Part shown: piece by piece, positions 38,641 to 49,450 of the stretch | How positions within the stretch are numbered: position 1 is the stretch's first letter | How the letters are laid out: the number at the start of each line of letters is the position of its first letter | Source of the DNA: Lota lota | Taxonomy: Eukaryota; Chordata; Actinopteri; Gadiformes; Lotidae | DNA: 64,000 bases | Assembly (NCBI GenBank): GCA_026745465.1 | Contig: JACYXH010000522.1 | Location: 1,208,501-1,272,500, forward strand | Reading direction: 5' to 3' | Notes under the pieces: generated by a model | What the model saw: the letters and a program-made list of their open reading frames with translations, nothing else | Databases searched by the model: none | What the model was told of the DNA's origin: nothing | Position numbers and translations under genes: made by a program

Positions 38641-39600
38641 AAGAAGTACAAATTCATGAGAGTATGAAAAGTATGGTTGGTGTGAAGTCCCTTTTTCCTT
38701 CTAAACATCTCATTGTGACCTGTAAACAAAACCAAACACGTGACTTTTCATCTATCGGTTGCATGCTGTGTGAGGATTTGCTCATGTCTGCCAGTGAATG
38801 TACTGTTTTTGTTTTTCTTCTGCTCTGTATGCTGTAAACTGCTCCAGTGCTCTATGTAGAAACGCTAAAGACATTTATTTTGCTATGGTGTTGGTGTGTG
38901 TGTTTTTGTGTGGAGAGTAATATTTAACACAACTGATTTAACACACAATACATTATCCTGCCCGATTTGAAATCTGCAGGCCTATCCTAATTAGCAAGTG
39001 AAAACTGGGTTATTACCATATTAATTACAGACACTCACATGGAAAATAAGATAACAGACACAAACATTCTGAGGCTTGATTAAACATATGATTAGAGTTT
39101 TAACATTCATCAGTTTTTGGAGGTAAGTGAGTCGACATGTGCGTTGACAAACTCACACACATGCATGTACGCGCACGCACACACCAGACGAGCTCTGAAG
39201 ATACAATGTCTATTTCCATGTCACGTAAGGCCCGTATCTTGAGAGAAGTCACACAGCAGGTGGCGCTGTTTGTCTTCGCCAGGTTGCAGTACTCTATGAC
39301 AGAACGTCCAAGAGGTGATAATCACAGTTCATGTATTAGCCAGGAGGTGGCAGTCCAGCATCGTAGCTACGTCGTCTGCGGCATCCTTTTAGACAGTCTG
39401 ACACTCGGGAGGAGGATGGAAGAAAGCAAATTGAAATCGAAATGGAAAAGTGGTAGAAAAAAAACCAAAACGTTCGGCCAGAGGTGGCACTCTTGTTACA
39501 CGGTAAAGTCAAACACCAAGGCAAAGATTTGGGCGTTAGAGCCAAGACGCAGGGAGAGGGGTGAGGGTGTAGGTGAGGTGGTGGTCATAGGGCGAGGGCA
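38641..39600. other. Unique DNA with TAATTA-type words
   Basis: The part 38960-39110 holds ctaattagcaag, atattaattaca, gcttgattaaac and atgattagagt, a density of TAAT words typical of developmental enhancers. A 168-codon plus frame (39137-39643) ends in a GA repeat and shows no domain. No gene is called. Confidence 0.35.

Positions 39601-39604
<4 letters not shown>

Positions 39605-39638
<34 letters not shown>
39605..39638. repeat. (GA)n microsatellite
   Basis: This is a pure GA run of about 34 bp. Confidence 0.98.
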
Positions 39639-39642
<4 letters not shown>

Positions 39643-39952
39643 GATTAAGGAGGAGGTCTGAACACATGAGACGAAGGGGGATAGGGCCAAAGGACCGGGC
39701 GAATGGGATGGATGAGCATATTTGTCTGCCACTGTCATGTTCTTGGACCGCTTCTCTTAGCCACAGGCTTACAAGGGAATTGCTGTTAATTACGTCCTTA
39801 ATGCTGTTCGATTACATGGCGGCTGTTGTCGCGAGGATCGACTCTGCGATTGAACCCCGGTCTCGGGTGGAGTACATGAGTGTCACGGTAGGGTCGGAAT
39901 AATGCAATCAGAAGTCACCGTGCGACTGTGTAGTACGTGTTCCTGGGCAATG

Positions 39953-40548
<596 letters not shown>

Positions 40549-40600
40549 CCCCCCCCCCCCCCCCAGCCCCCCCCCCCCCCCCCCACACCCCCACACCCCC
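40549..40600. repeat. C16 and C18 homopolymers
   Basis: Runs of 16 C (40549-40564) and 18 C (40567-40584) are split by ag and followed by cacaccccc words. This is an i-motif/G-quadruplex candidate on the minus strand. Confidence 0.93.
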
Positions 40601-40807
40601 ATGCCACAACAAAAATACTCTAATGAGATCTGTTCTGCAGCCATGTGCATTACAGAGACCCTAGGAGTGGCTTTTATGAAACCCTTTTCGGGAGATTCAA
40701 TCTGGGCGGCAATATTTACAAGCCGTTTCTTTCACAAAAAACACCATTCATTTGCTCCACCCCCCTTTCCCTTGAATGAATTCAGCTACAAAGAAGCAAA
40801 TACATGT

Positions 40808-40855
40808 ATACTAATATATACTAATATATACTAATATATATATTTATTTATTTAC
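40808..40855. repeat. AT-rich short tandem repeat
   Basis: Repeated actaatatat words pass into tatttattta. Confidence 0.88.
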
Positions 40856-40960
40856 TGCAGCAATACTGCTGTCTTAAAGCTGCCCATTAATTCCCACTAA
40901 GTGCTGTCAGAACGGACCATTAAGCACACTGGTGATAATCTGATTATCACACTAGCCTGT

Positions 40961-41215
40961 TTATGTACATGTAAGGTCGAGTTTAAGAGCACTTTATGTG
41001 CATGTAAGGTAAGGGTTAAGATTTGTTTATGTACATGTAAGGTCAAGTTTAAGAGATGTTTATGTACAGCTTTGGTAAGTGTTAAGAGATGTTTATGTAC
41101 ACGTAAAGTAAGGGTTAAGATAGGTTTATGTGCAGCTTTGGTAAGTGTTAAGAGATGTTTATTTAAGGGTTAACATATGTTTGTATACAGCTAAGGTAAG
41201 GGTTAACAGATGGTT
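40961..41215. repeat. 33-bp minisatellite, about 8 copies
   Basis: The unit gtttatgtacatgtaaggta then agggttaagagat has a 33-bp period. Alternating copies carry acatgtaaggtaag or cagctttggtaagtg, so there is a partial two-unit higher order. Since 33 is divisible by 3 the plus frame 40901-41173 stays open, giving an 11-residue repeat with Cys and Lys. This is probably a by-product of the repeat, as no start context, domain or neighbouring exon supports a protein. Confidence 0.9.
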
Positions 41216-41489
41216 ATGGAACAGCCAGAAAGCATAATTGCTTTGGCTTAGCAGGGTTTGTGTGTGTGTGTGTGTGTGTGTTGAAAGACTCATGTGTGAA
41301 TAAGACCATCTTGCAGAAATACAAGAGGGCTTAAACGATGAGAGGTATGTAGATTACTCTAGATAAATACAATTTACTGCCGGTGAAGTGTGGTTTAATC
41401 CTGCTTTAATACGATTACCTGGTGTAGGCATGAAGAACGCAGACAGAGGTTGAAGAAATCGCAAACGAGGTTAGCTAAATCCAAGGGTA

Positions 41490-41650
41490 AGATAGTGTAG
41501 TCACTATGGCACTATTCAGCTTCCTGCCCAAAGGCAGGGAGTGTTTGTGCCCCAATGTCAACAGCCTGTAGGCATCCTTCAGCAAGAAGCCCTAACCTCT
41601 ACCTGCTTAACGACATGTATCTGAATTCCCTGTATAGAGCGTCTAAATGA
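41490..41650 (+). mobile_element. tRNA-derived SINE, same family as 34091
   Basis: gatagtgtagtcactatgg is box A-like. After it, caatgtcaacagcctgtagg, catccttcagcaagaagccc, taacctctacctgc and gacatgtatctgaattccctgta follow the family body in order. The tail is reduced to gagcgtctaaatga. It is a worn but nearly full-length copy. Confidence 0.75.
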
Positions 41651-42265
41651 AAAAAAAAAGAGTAAAGTTCTACATAGCTAGATAGTAAGCATTGATAGTC
41701 GACAGGATCAACCAAACTTTTCTTACACAAACGTTAACAGACAGATAAAGACCTGGGCATCTTGTGTGGCAAGTTTAGTTTACCGGCTGATTCCTATAGC
41801 ATAGCACGTGTGTTTTACATAAGTATGGACTGTTTAGCATATTGGACATGATAGATTATGTAAAGAGCCTATCACTTGATGCAATAGAAACATGCCATCA
41901 GGGAACAGGTGTTCCATGACATCTGCAACCAGAACAGTAAAACACACAACGCTATTCTTGGAAATCGTCTATTGTGCAGCGATCGGAACAATAGCTTACT
42001 CAACTTGACACAACGTCTTTCGTCGTGGAAAATAGAATAAAAAAGTCTCTGTCGACTGGATTTGATGGATTATGCTAACTACTTTATTCTTACCAGTTCA
42101 ATGCTATATAAAACAAAGGCTTATCCGGTGTGTATGACATGCTTTCGTAGTTATTTGCCAAGCGGTAAGAAGAAAACGATGATTAAGGAGTATAGAATCA
42201 AAATGTGCCTTGGTCGCAGACATACAGAGGGGGGTTAGAATCTAGCTTTTATCAGGGTTGTCATT
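41651..42265. other. Unique non-coding DNA, nothing recognised
   Basis: This is unique AT-leaning sequence with no gene or repeat unit. Confidence 0.5.
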
Positions 42266-42266
42266 T

Positions 42267-42298
42267 GGGATGGGGGACGGGGGACGGGGGGAGGGGGG
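42267..42298 (+). other. Strong G-quadruplex candidate
   Basis: Five G-runs of 3, 5, 5, 6 and 6 bases are joined by two-base or one-base linkers (at, ac, ac, a). This meets the usual G3+ with loops of 1-7 pattern with very short loops, which favours a stable parallel quadruplex. It is on the plus strand. Confidence 0.85.
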
Positions 42299-42500
42299 TT
42301 ACAGAGAAGGGAGCAGCTGTCCCCACCACCAACAACCAATTGGTTGGAAACAGGTGAAGAATGATCTATGATTGTCTGGGTTGACCCGTCACTGTGTCTG
42401 TCATCGAGGGCTGTGATGTCCCCTCTCTCCAAGGGGGCCATTTTTTTATGTCCTCCTGCTATCTTTGGTCCCCGAGCTCTGCTGTTTGTGGTGAGTGTTG

Positions 42501-42504
<4 letters not shown>

Positions 42505-42544
<40 letters not shown>

Positions 42545-42545
42545 G
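42505..42545. repeat. (GT)n microsatellite
   Basis: This is a GT tract of about 40 bp. Confidence 0.98.
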
Positions 42546-42590
42546 ATGTGTGATGATCTAAGGATGACCACGTCTGAGCGCCAGTCTCCA

Positions 42591-42642
42591 ACGAGCTAGC
42601 ATGCCAGTGAGCGAACTAGCATGCTAGTGAGCGAACTAGCCA
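42591..42642. repeat. 20-bp short tandem duplication
   Basis: gcgaactagcatgctagtga is repeated about 2.5 times. The inner gctagcatgc/ctagcatgctag words are self-complementary. Confidence 0.85.
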
Positions 42643-42645
42643 GCG

Positions 42646-43270
42646 TTCTAGCTAATGAGGACACTGAGCAGACAGCACTGCTTGCTCTCTCTACATTTCT
42701 CTAAGATCAAGGGCTGTTTTCACCAATCGTAGCAAACTCTGTCAAAATTATTAAAGTTTGACTATAAGTTGTGTAGAGAAGCCTAAAAATGTGGTTGTGG
42801 GGTGGCAGTTGAACATTTTTCAGGAATCTTTCACATAAAGCAACACCCACAAAACACTGAGTCTCCAAACAGCATTTAATTGTATAATAATGTAAATGTA
42901 TAATTAACGACAACCAGTGAACTGGATAACATAGAATGATACCTGACAACACCTTTTCTTTCGGTTAATAACACAACTGCCATTAACAAAGCTGAACCAC
43001 AAGAACAATTTAAAATACTCCAACAAACAAATCGATCGGTTCAAGATTCGGTGTTCAGACATTTCCTGGGGATTGAAAATATGAGCCAGTTGTTCCCTGC
43101 CTTCATTATGAGATCAGACTCCCTTCAAATGAAACGCTGTTCTCTATATTTGTAAAATGACTTCCTCAAGGGGATGATGAGGAAATAAGAGAAGGAGACA
43201 TGAGACAAATTATAGAAGCTCTCTGGGTTGCCTTCCAGACATAAAACCAGACACATGCTCTCTGTTTATC
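42646..43270. other. Unique non-coding DNA, nothing recognised
   Basis: This is AT-rich unique sequence with no gene visible. Confidence 0.5.
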
Positions 43271-43274
43271 TGTC

Positions 43275-43466
43275 TGGGATATTCTGTGTGTGTGTGTGTG
43301 TTAAACATGTGTATGAAAACTAACTGGCAGGTGTGTGTGTGTGTGTACTGTGAGTATCTTTTGAGTGTGTGTGAGATGTCTGTTTATGTAGATTAACATG
43401 TAAGTGTTAATCTACAACAGTGTGTGTTGGTGTGTGTGTGTGTGTGTATGTGTGTGCGTTTGTGAA

Positions 43467-43506
<40 letters not shown>

Positions 43507-43535
43507 ATGAGATGTGATAGCTGTGTGTGCACATG
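43275..43535. repeat. Cluster of GT tracts with an embedded hairpin
   Basis: Several GT runs (43286-43301, 43332-43346, 43422-43455 and 43469-43505) are separated by short unique pieces. One piece (43388-43415) is a perfect inverted repeat: gtagattaaca, a 6-base loop, and tgttaatctac. Confidence 0.93.
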
Positions 43536-43539
43536 AGAG

Positions 43540-43640
43540 AACGACCAATTAACGACGTAGGAAATATAATGAATGCTAAACGCTTTGATTTAGCAAACAG
43601 CTGTCTAATTAATCACACAAGACACACCTTTGTTTTGGAA
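43540..43640. promoter_or_regulatory. TAATTA-rich candidate conserved element
   Basis: gaccaattaacgac, tttagcaaacagctg and gtctaattaatcacac lie within 100 bp. The E-box cagctg and homeodomain-type taattaat sites close together are typical of developmental enhancers. This is composition only; conservation is untested. Confidence 0.25.
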
Positions 43641-43805
43641 ACATGTTGTTATTGTTCATGGCTGTGTTGGGTTTGTATCGCACTTAAACGCTGCGGTGTT
43701 AAAACGACAGACAGTTTAATACAACAGCAGGAATAGGAGTGAAGGTAAAGGTTAGTCCTTGTGAGGAGGAGCTGAACATTAATCATGAGAGGAAAGATCA
43801 ACTGC

Positions 43806-43915
43806 ATGAGATAACAGCTGGCCAGGATGGTTGACTCCCAGCCCAAACATGCTGGGTTCCATCCCCAGTGTCCACAGCCTAACCTGTAGGCCGTCCCTCC
43901 TACACTTGCTCTGTC
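43806..43915 (+). mobile_element. SINE 5' fragment, same family as 34091
   Basis: ggttgactcccagcccaaac, gctgggttccatccccagtg and tccacagcctaacctgtagg follow the head and body of the family seen at 34091, 41490 and 47625. The 3' tail is missing, so this copy is truncated or decayed. Confidence 0.65.
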
Positions 43916-45225
43916 ATGGACTTTATCTGTCCAATCCCTCATTTATAAAAAATGATCAAACTTTTACCATGGTCAGGACAGTTAAGACCAAGTAGGCGTT
44001 TTCAAGTTTCCTTTTTACTGTGTTTTTTTTAGTTTTTTTAATTAATAGTCAATCGCACGCAGGAGTCGTACACCAACGGACAGATGGGCAGCAATGATGA
44101 ACAATTTATGCTGTGGGAAATAAATGCAAAACAGAAGTTTTCTTACCTTGTTCACAGAAAATAATGAAATAATTGAATAATAACAACACGTCTCATATTC
44201 TAAATATGAAATATTCAAACAATGAAAATAAAAACAATATTAGAATATTAGAACTACTTCTTTTTTTTGGCTTCGAACGGCCAAAATGGGTAATCACCGG
44301 CCCAGGTGAACTACAAGATAGAGCCACAAAGACAGCCAACTGTCTCGTTATCTATTCCCCCCCATAATACTAAATACTAATAAATAATCTCAGACACATG
44401 CACCATGCTCAGTTTCATCCCACCACAAACACGCTCTTATCGTGCTCGGCTGACTTGCATTGGAAAAGAAAGACAACAAAAACGGCTTTATTTTACCCCA
44501 CTGAGCTTCATCAAAGGCGCGATTTCTCACCTTGAGCTTAGTTGCTTATTTTATTTAATTTTTTCAATTCTTTCAATGTTTTCCCCGTTTTCTTTTTTTT
44601 TTCTTTCTTAAGGGAGCGTTAGTGCAGGCAGAGCAAGGGATTGCCTCTTTGATTTGAACAGTTTGTTTTGTGTTTGAACATGATGTAATGACATTGTCTG
44701 CTAGTTGCCATGGCGGCGACAGAGTGCCTGCAGTGTGTTGACTTTCTCCTCGTCGACGGAGAAGGACGATTTTGTTTACTTTTTTCATATGTTCATACTT
44801 CTTTCCCTAAATGCTATGCTAGCCTGCTCGCTTTCAATGCAAATCTGCTGTTTACAATAACCTAACTTAATAAGTCTGATGTGCATATCCGCAGACATAT
44901 ATGCACATACATATATGCACATTGTGCTTATTCAGTTAACTTCATGTAAACAGCTGATCTGCGTTTTCAGGGTTTTTACATCAGGGAGATTTTAGTCAAT
45001 TCCGCACAACATGGACCTCAAGGACAGGCAAAAGCAAAACAATTGTAAATAAACCTCAAGCTCAATCTTTGTGCTTTACACAAACGTCCGACAACAAACA
45101 CTTTTACATTCCAAAGAAACAAATCGGTGTAAAACCATCCGCCTCCACATTCCCCAAAAGCGACCCCCATACCTCGAACAACACCAGCCTCATCTCAATT
45201 TGATCCATCTCATCTGTTCATACCA
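43916..45225. other. AT-rich unique DNA
   Basis: This is unique sequence. gttgccatggcggc (44705-44718) is X-box-like with two mismatches. No gene or repeat unit is recognised. Confidence 0.45.
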
Positions 45226-45925
45226 AACGTCCCTGCACGAGGCTATTTGAGCCAAGATGGAGGATTCGTTCTTCGTCCCCTTCATCCGTACGATGATAAA
45301 CTCACGCCGGCCCCAGCTGCTCCTGCCACGCGAGACACGCCTTTACAATAACCCGGCGGAGCCAGACAAACGGTAATGACATTTTATCCCAGGAGCAGCG
45401 CTGAGCAGCAGCCGTCACTCCCGAAGCTGAGGAGGACAAAACCAAGATGGCGGTCTGGCCGATCGATACTTCTCCCTCTGTACAAAGCAACATGCGTTTA
45501 ATACTCCGTCCTCCGCTCCCACATCCACCCTCGGAACGCAAACACACGTATCAACGCATGTTGATACGTATGTTGCATGGAGACCCTGAGGCGGAACAGG
45601 AGGGGTCTAGAGTGAGGTCCTGCATGCGTTGAAGGTGCCAGAGCAGCGTATGCTGGATGGGAAGTGGTGTGTTGAAGAGTTTCGGGCTCTGTGGCCAAAT
45701 TGGCATCAGTGTGTGCGTGTCTATTGTCCTGGTTTGTGTGGCTGTCTGAGCCCGGAGATAACCTTCATACGGGGAGTAGGGCTGGTGGGGCTGAGGAAGG
45801 GAGGGAGGGCAGGGTATGGTGTCACACGGGAGGATTTGAGAGACCTCCCCCCCACCCCCCCCACCCCCACTGTTGAGGAGGGAGTTTATGAGGAGGGATG
45901 TCCCAAATGGCTGTTGACAGAGTGA
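45226..45925. other. GC/CpG-rich unique stretch
   Basis: CG dinucleotides are more frequent here than in the flanks (ctcacgccggccccagctgc, gccacgcgagacacgcc). A perfect hairpin, acgtatcaac-gcat-gttgatacgt, lies at 45546-45569. Frames on both strands of 60-98 codons show no domain. It could be a CpG island shore, but no exon or promoter is evident. Confidence 0.4.
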
Positions 45926-45931
45926 GAGGAA

Positions 45932-45967
45932 GGGGGGGGGGGGGGGGGGGGGGGGGCGGGGGGGGGG
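45932..45967. repeat. G25 and G10 homopolymers
   Basis: A run of 25 G, one C and 10 more G. The length is approximate. Confidence 0.92.
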
Positions 45968-46123
45968 CGGCATTCATCAGGAGAACAAACCACCAGAGCA
46001 CATTTAAAGGAGATGAATCTCATCGAAACAAATCTAATTCCACCGGGCCAACAGAGCCCATTTATAATGTCAAGATCCCAACGGAAAGTCCCACCCAGGA
46101 AGGAGAGGTGGACGGGTAGGGGG

Positions 46124-46125
<2 letters not shown>

Positions 46126-46188
<63 letters not shown>

Positions 46189-46205
46189 GGACGGACGGAC
46201 GGACA
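46126..46205. repeat. (GA)n and (GGAC)n compound microsatellite
   Basis: About 60 bp of GA is followed by five GGAC/ACGG units. A 236-codon plus frame (46013-46723) passes through it as a long Arg-Glu run. That frame is not credible as a gene because half of it is repeat or low complexity. Confidence 0.97.
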
Positions 46206-47305
46206 GGAAGGACGGAGGAGAAAGTGGCCGTGGGGGATTCGTGCCGATCATCCCGGGGACAGAAGAGGGAGAATGTAAACGTGTGTGCTGCAACGTTGTT
46301 GCCCAACGATGCAGCACAAGAATCAGAGAAAGAAACAAATGCGCTCTGTCCTCTCTTCTTCTCTCCTCAACTGAACGTCTATGTCACCACCGACAGCACC
46401 ACGAGCCCAGTGGCTTTAGGGCCACGATCCCCCCCCCCCCCTCCCCAATGCCCCTGAGCAAAGACAGGCCTTCTCCCGGGAGGGGTCCTCGCTTGTATAA
46501 AGGAGAAGGAATAGGTAGTGGTGCGATAGGGCAGCATGGCAGCCGTGTCTCTCCTGACCGGTTTGGTTCGGAAGGCAGAACAGCAAAGCGTAACAGCCGA
46601 TTGACATGTTTCACCCTCCCTGAGAGTAGCAAAGAACGGGTTTCAATATGTCTGAATACCTTTAGTGTCCACATTTTAGAGAGTCAGAAACAGGCCCGGC
46701 ATCAGCATATAATAGGGAAATGAAACCGATTAGCGGCCCAAAAAATAAATAGAATCAATCAACTAATCATTATATTCCATTGGCTGGCATTGAATCGGAT
46801 TAGTCCACCAAATACCAACTTTATTGACAGCATTCAAAAAGTTCTGATAATTTCTGTTGGCCTTTATTTGATTTTTTTCACCTCTTTTTTTCCTTCCCTT
46901 TTCCTCTCATCCTCTCGCCGTGAATGAGTCCTGCCCCGTGGTGTAACAATCTACTTATGTGTGCAAGCGGGTCTGCCGAGACAGTACGGGTTCGTCAGCG
47001 CTTCGCCGTTTGGCCGAGGAGGCGAGCGCAGGCCCCTCCCCCCCTCGCTCTCTCCCTCAACCTCCTGTGTAATCCCAGATCAAAAGGTCCCAAGGAAACG
47101 GGCGTAGATGGATTCTCCGCTCTAACAAGCGCACTCTCTCTGATGGGGGCCCTGAAATTGCAGCCGTTTCCACTTTATCTTCCGGTTTGCAGGTTAGCAA
47201 CACTCTGATGGTCTCGCGGCCCCCCGAGAGATAGACCGTGCTTTTGGGCGATTGCGAGCGAGAACACGCGGGCGGATAAGGTCGTATCCGGACGTTTGAT
47301 GTCTG
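46206..47305. other. GC-rich unique DNA, nothing recognised
   Basis: This is unique sequence with a C13 run at 46429-46441 and CpG-rich parts around 46970-47260. No gene, repeat family or promoter signature is convincing. Confidence 0.4.
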
Positions 47306-47308
47306 TTT

Positions 47309-47329
47309 CCCCCCCCCCCCCCCCCCCCC
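47309..47329. repeat. C21 homopolymer
   Basis: This run of 21 C ends 20 bp before the X-box motif. Confidence 0.93.
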
Positions 47330-47349
47330 TCCCCACAGGGATTTTCACG

Positions 47350-47363
47350 GTCGCCATAGCAAC
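47350..47363 (+). promoter_or_regulatory. RFX-type X-box motif
   Basis: gtcgccatagcaac fits the X-box consensus (GTNRCC, 0-3 bases, RGYAAC) without mismatch. RFX factors use this site at ciliary and other promoters. It lies in CpG-rich sequence, but a match of this length can occur by chance and no gene start is seen beside it. Confidence 0.35.
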
Positions 47364-47624
47364 GGTGGTAGATAAGCAGTAATGGGGGGGAATTCATGCC
47401 GATCGCTCGAAGTAGTCGGCGATCTCCACACAGAGGCGTGGCGTCCCGTGAAGCTTCGAGCGCAACTTTTAAATAGAGGGCGGAGCAGCGGCTCGATGGG
47501 CATGTGTCGCAGCTTGACTCGAAGGTCTATGTGCACAGGCTCACAATGGACAGCAGTCTCACACGCTCTTTGTCGCAGCTAAGCAGTCGTGTGTGAATTT
47601 CTGTCTTCTTGTGTACTATTTTGT

Positions 47625-47870
47625 TATTTAGCAGATTTTAGCAGGACAGTTCAGAAGTCAAGAAAGAAAAAAAGAACACACAATGAGTATGTTGTCATTA
47701 ATGGGCGCTTGTAGCCGAAGCAATTGACTGTGAACTGGGATACATGTCATTAAGAAGCGGCTAGGATTTAAGGGACATCTTGCTCAGGGATGGCCTACAG
47801 GTAGGCAAAAATCTGTGGACATTGGTGTTCCCAGAGCCATTAGGCTGGGAGTCAAACATTATGCCGGAAT
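47625..47870 (-). mobile_element. tRNA-derived SINE, same family as 34091
   Basis: On the minus strand the order is gactcccagcctaatggctc, accaatgtccacaga, ctacctgtaggccatccctg, agcaagatgtccctta, ttcttaatgacatgtatccc and a worn tail (tctgctaaataac). This is the family body, with about 50 bp of extra or diverged sequence before the tail. Confidence 0.7.
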
Positions 47871-48215
47871 ATCCTGCCCCAATTAAAACGGTTACTTGGT
47901 GATTTCATTAGCACTTGTTCCTCGTTGAAAGAAGAAGTGTGCGTTGGATTCCAGGCCCTTGTTAATCCCCCATGCCTGGCTGTGAGTTCACTTCCAACGT
48001 GGTTAAGGAGCAGAGGGATTAGTGTTGGAAATTACACCAACATTACAATTACAGAGGACTTACAGAAGCGTGAGAGTTTGAGGAGAAGGAGAGGAAATGA
48101 AACAGCAGCTTGTGGGCTAGTGAGGGGCAAAGTAGAGCGCCTTGGTGGTGAGGAACATTCCTCAACAATGGTTCTCAGGGGACTCCTCTGGAGCAGATGT
48201 GCGTGGCGCTACCAC
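47871..48215. other. Unique non-coding DNA, nothing recognised
   Basis: This is unique sequence. A 169-codon plus frame (47925-48434) starts here but half of it is the following CA-rich minisatellite, so it is not called. Confidence 0.45.
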
Positions 48216-48217
48216 TC

Positions 48218-48795
48218 ACACATACACACACACACAAACACAACCGCATCCAAAACACAAACACATCCCCTACACAACCACATCCACTGCACATCCAAAA
48301 CACAAACACATCCCCTACACAACCACATCCACTGCACAGCCAAAACACAACCACATCCTCTACACAACCACAACCACATCCACTATATAACCACTACACA
48401 AACACATCCCCTACACAACCACATCTATATATAACCACTACACAACCGGATGCACTACACAACCACATCCACAACATAACTTCAACATAACCAAAACACA
48501 ACCACATCATTACACAGCCAAAACTCAAACACATCCCCTACACAAACACATCCACTATATAACCACTGCACAACCAGATGCACTACACAACCACATCCAC
48601 AACATCACTTCAACATAACCAAAACACAAACACATTCCCTACACAACCAAAACATAAACACATCCCCTACACAACCACGTACAGTACACAACCACATCCA
48701 CTATATAATCACTACACAACCACATTCACTACACAACCACATCCACAAAATAACCTCAACATGATGACATCTACTACACAACCACGTTCACTACC
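48218..48795. repeat. 45-bp degenerate CA-rich minisatellite
   Basis: The unit ccaaaacacaaacacatccc then ctacacaaccacatccactg recurs with a 45-bp period at the left (48250, 48295). It is progressively worn to the right, where cactatataaccactacaca and catccacaacataac variants alternate. The array is almost free of G on the plus strand. Confidence 0.92.
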
Positions 48796-48889
48796 ACAAC
48801 CACCATGTGAAAACAGGCATTTTCCCATGCAATTATATGCCTGTATGTTTCTATGAAGTAATCTTTAATCTATACATCCACTGTTCTCC

Positions 48890-49287
48890 CTCTTTCCACC
48901 CATGCACCCCCTTTCTCTCCATCCATCCTTTTCTCTCTCCCTCTCCATCCACATCGCTCTCTCTCTATCCATCCATTCACCCCTCTCTCCATCCACCCTT
49001 CTCTCTGCCCATCCATCCACCCTTCTCTCCATCCATCCACCTCTCTCTCACTCAATCTATCCATACCTCTCTCTCTATCCATCCATACACCCCTCTCTCC
49101 ATCCACCCTTCTCTCTGCCCATCCATCCACCTTTCTCTCCCTCTGTCCACCTCTCTCTCACTCAATCTATCCATACCTCTCTCTCTATCCATCCATACAC
49201 CCCTCTCTCCATCCACCCTTCTCTTTGCCCATCCATCCACCCTTCTCTCCATCCATCCACCTCTCTCTCTCTATCCATCCATCCTTC
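48890..49287. repeat. ATCC/CTCT minisatellite with a 110-bp higher order
   Basis: ccatccatccac and ctctctctct words are organised in a larger unit; the marker ctctctctcactcaatctat occurs at 49041 and 49151, a 110-bp period. Long frames on both strands (86-186 codons) are repeat artefacts. Confidence 0.93.
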
Positions 49288-49422
49288 AGGGAGGAGGGAG
49301 GGGAGATCGGAGAGAGAGAGTGGCTCTGGCTTGTGTTCAGAGTGTCATCATGGCCTCTAGCCTTTGAAACGCAGAGGGCTTGACTGGCATTCAGATCTGA
49401 AGTGTTCAGGGAGTGTGTGTGT

Positions 49423-49450
49423 GGGGGGGGGGGGGGGGGGGGGGGGGGGG
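49423..49450. repeat. G28 homopolymer
   Basis: A run of 28 G follows a short GT tract and is followed by tggaggtttggggg. The length is approximate. Confidence 0.92.

Noticed and set aside
46013-46723. 236-codon plus-strand frame
   Set aside because: It passes through a GA/GGAC repeat and C-rich sequence; the remainder has no recognised domain and no splice context.
48807-49367. 186-codon plus-strand frame with Ser/Pro/His repeats
   Set aside because: It is the ATCC/CTCT minisatellite.
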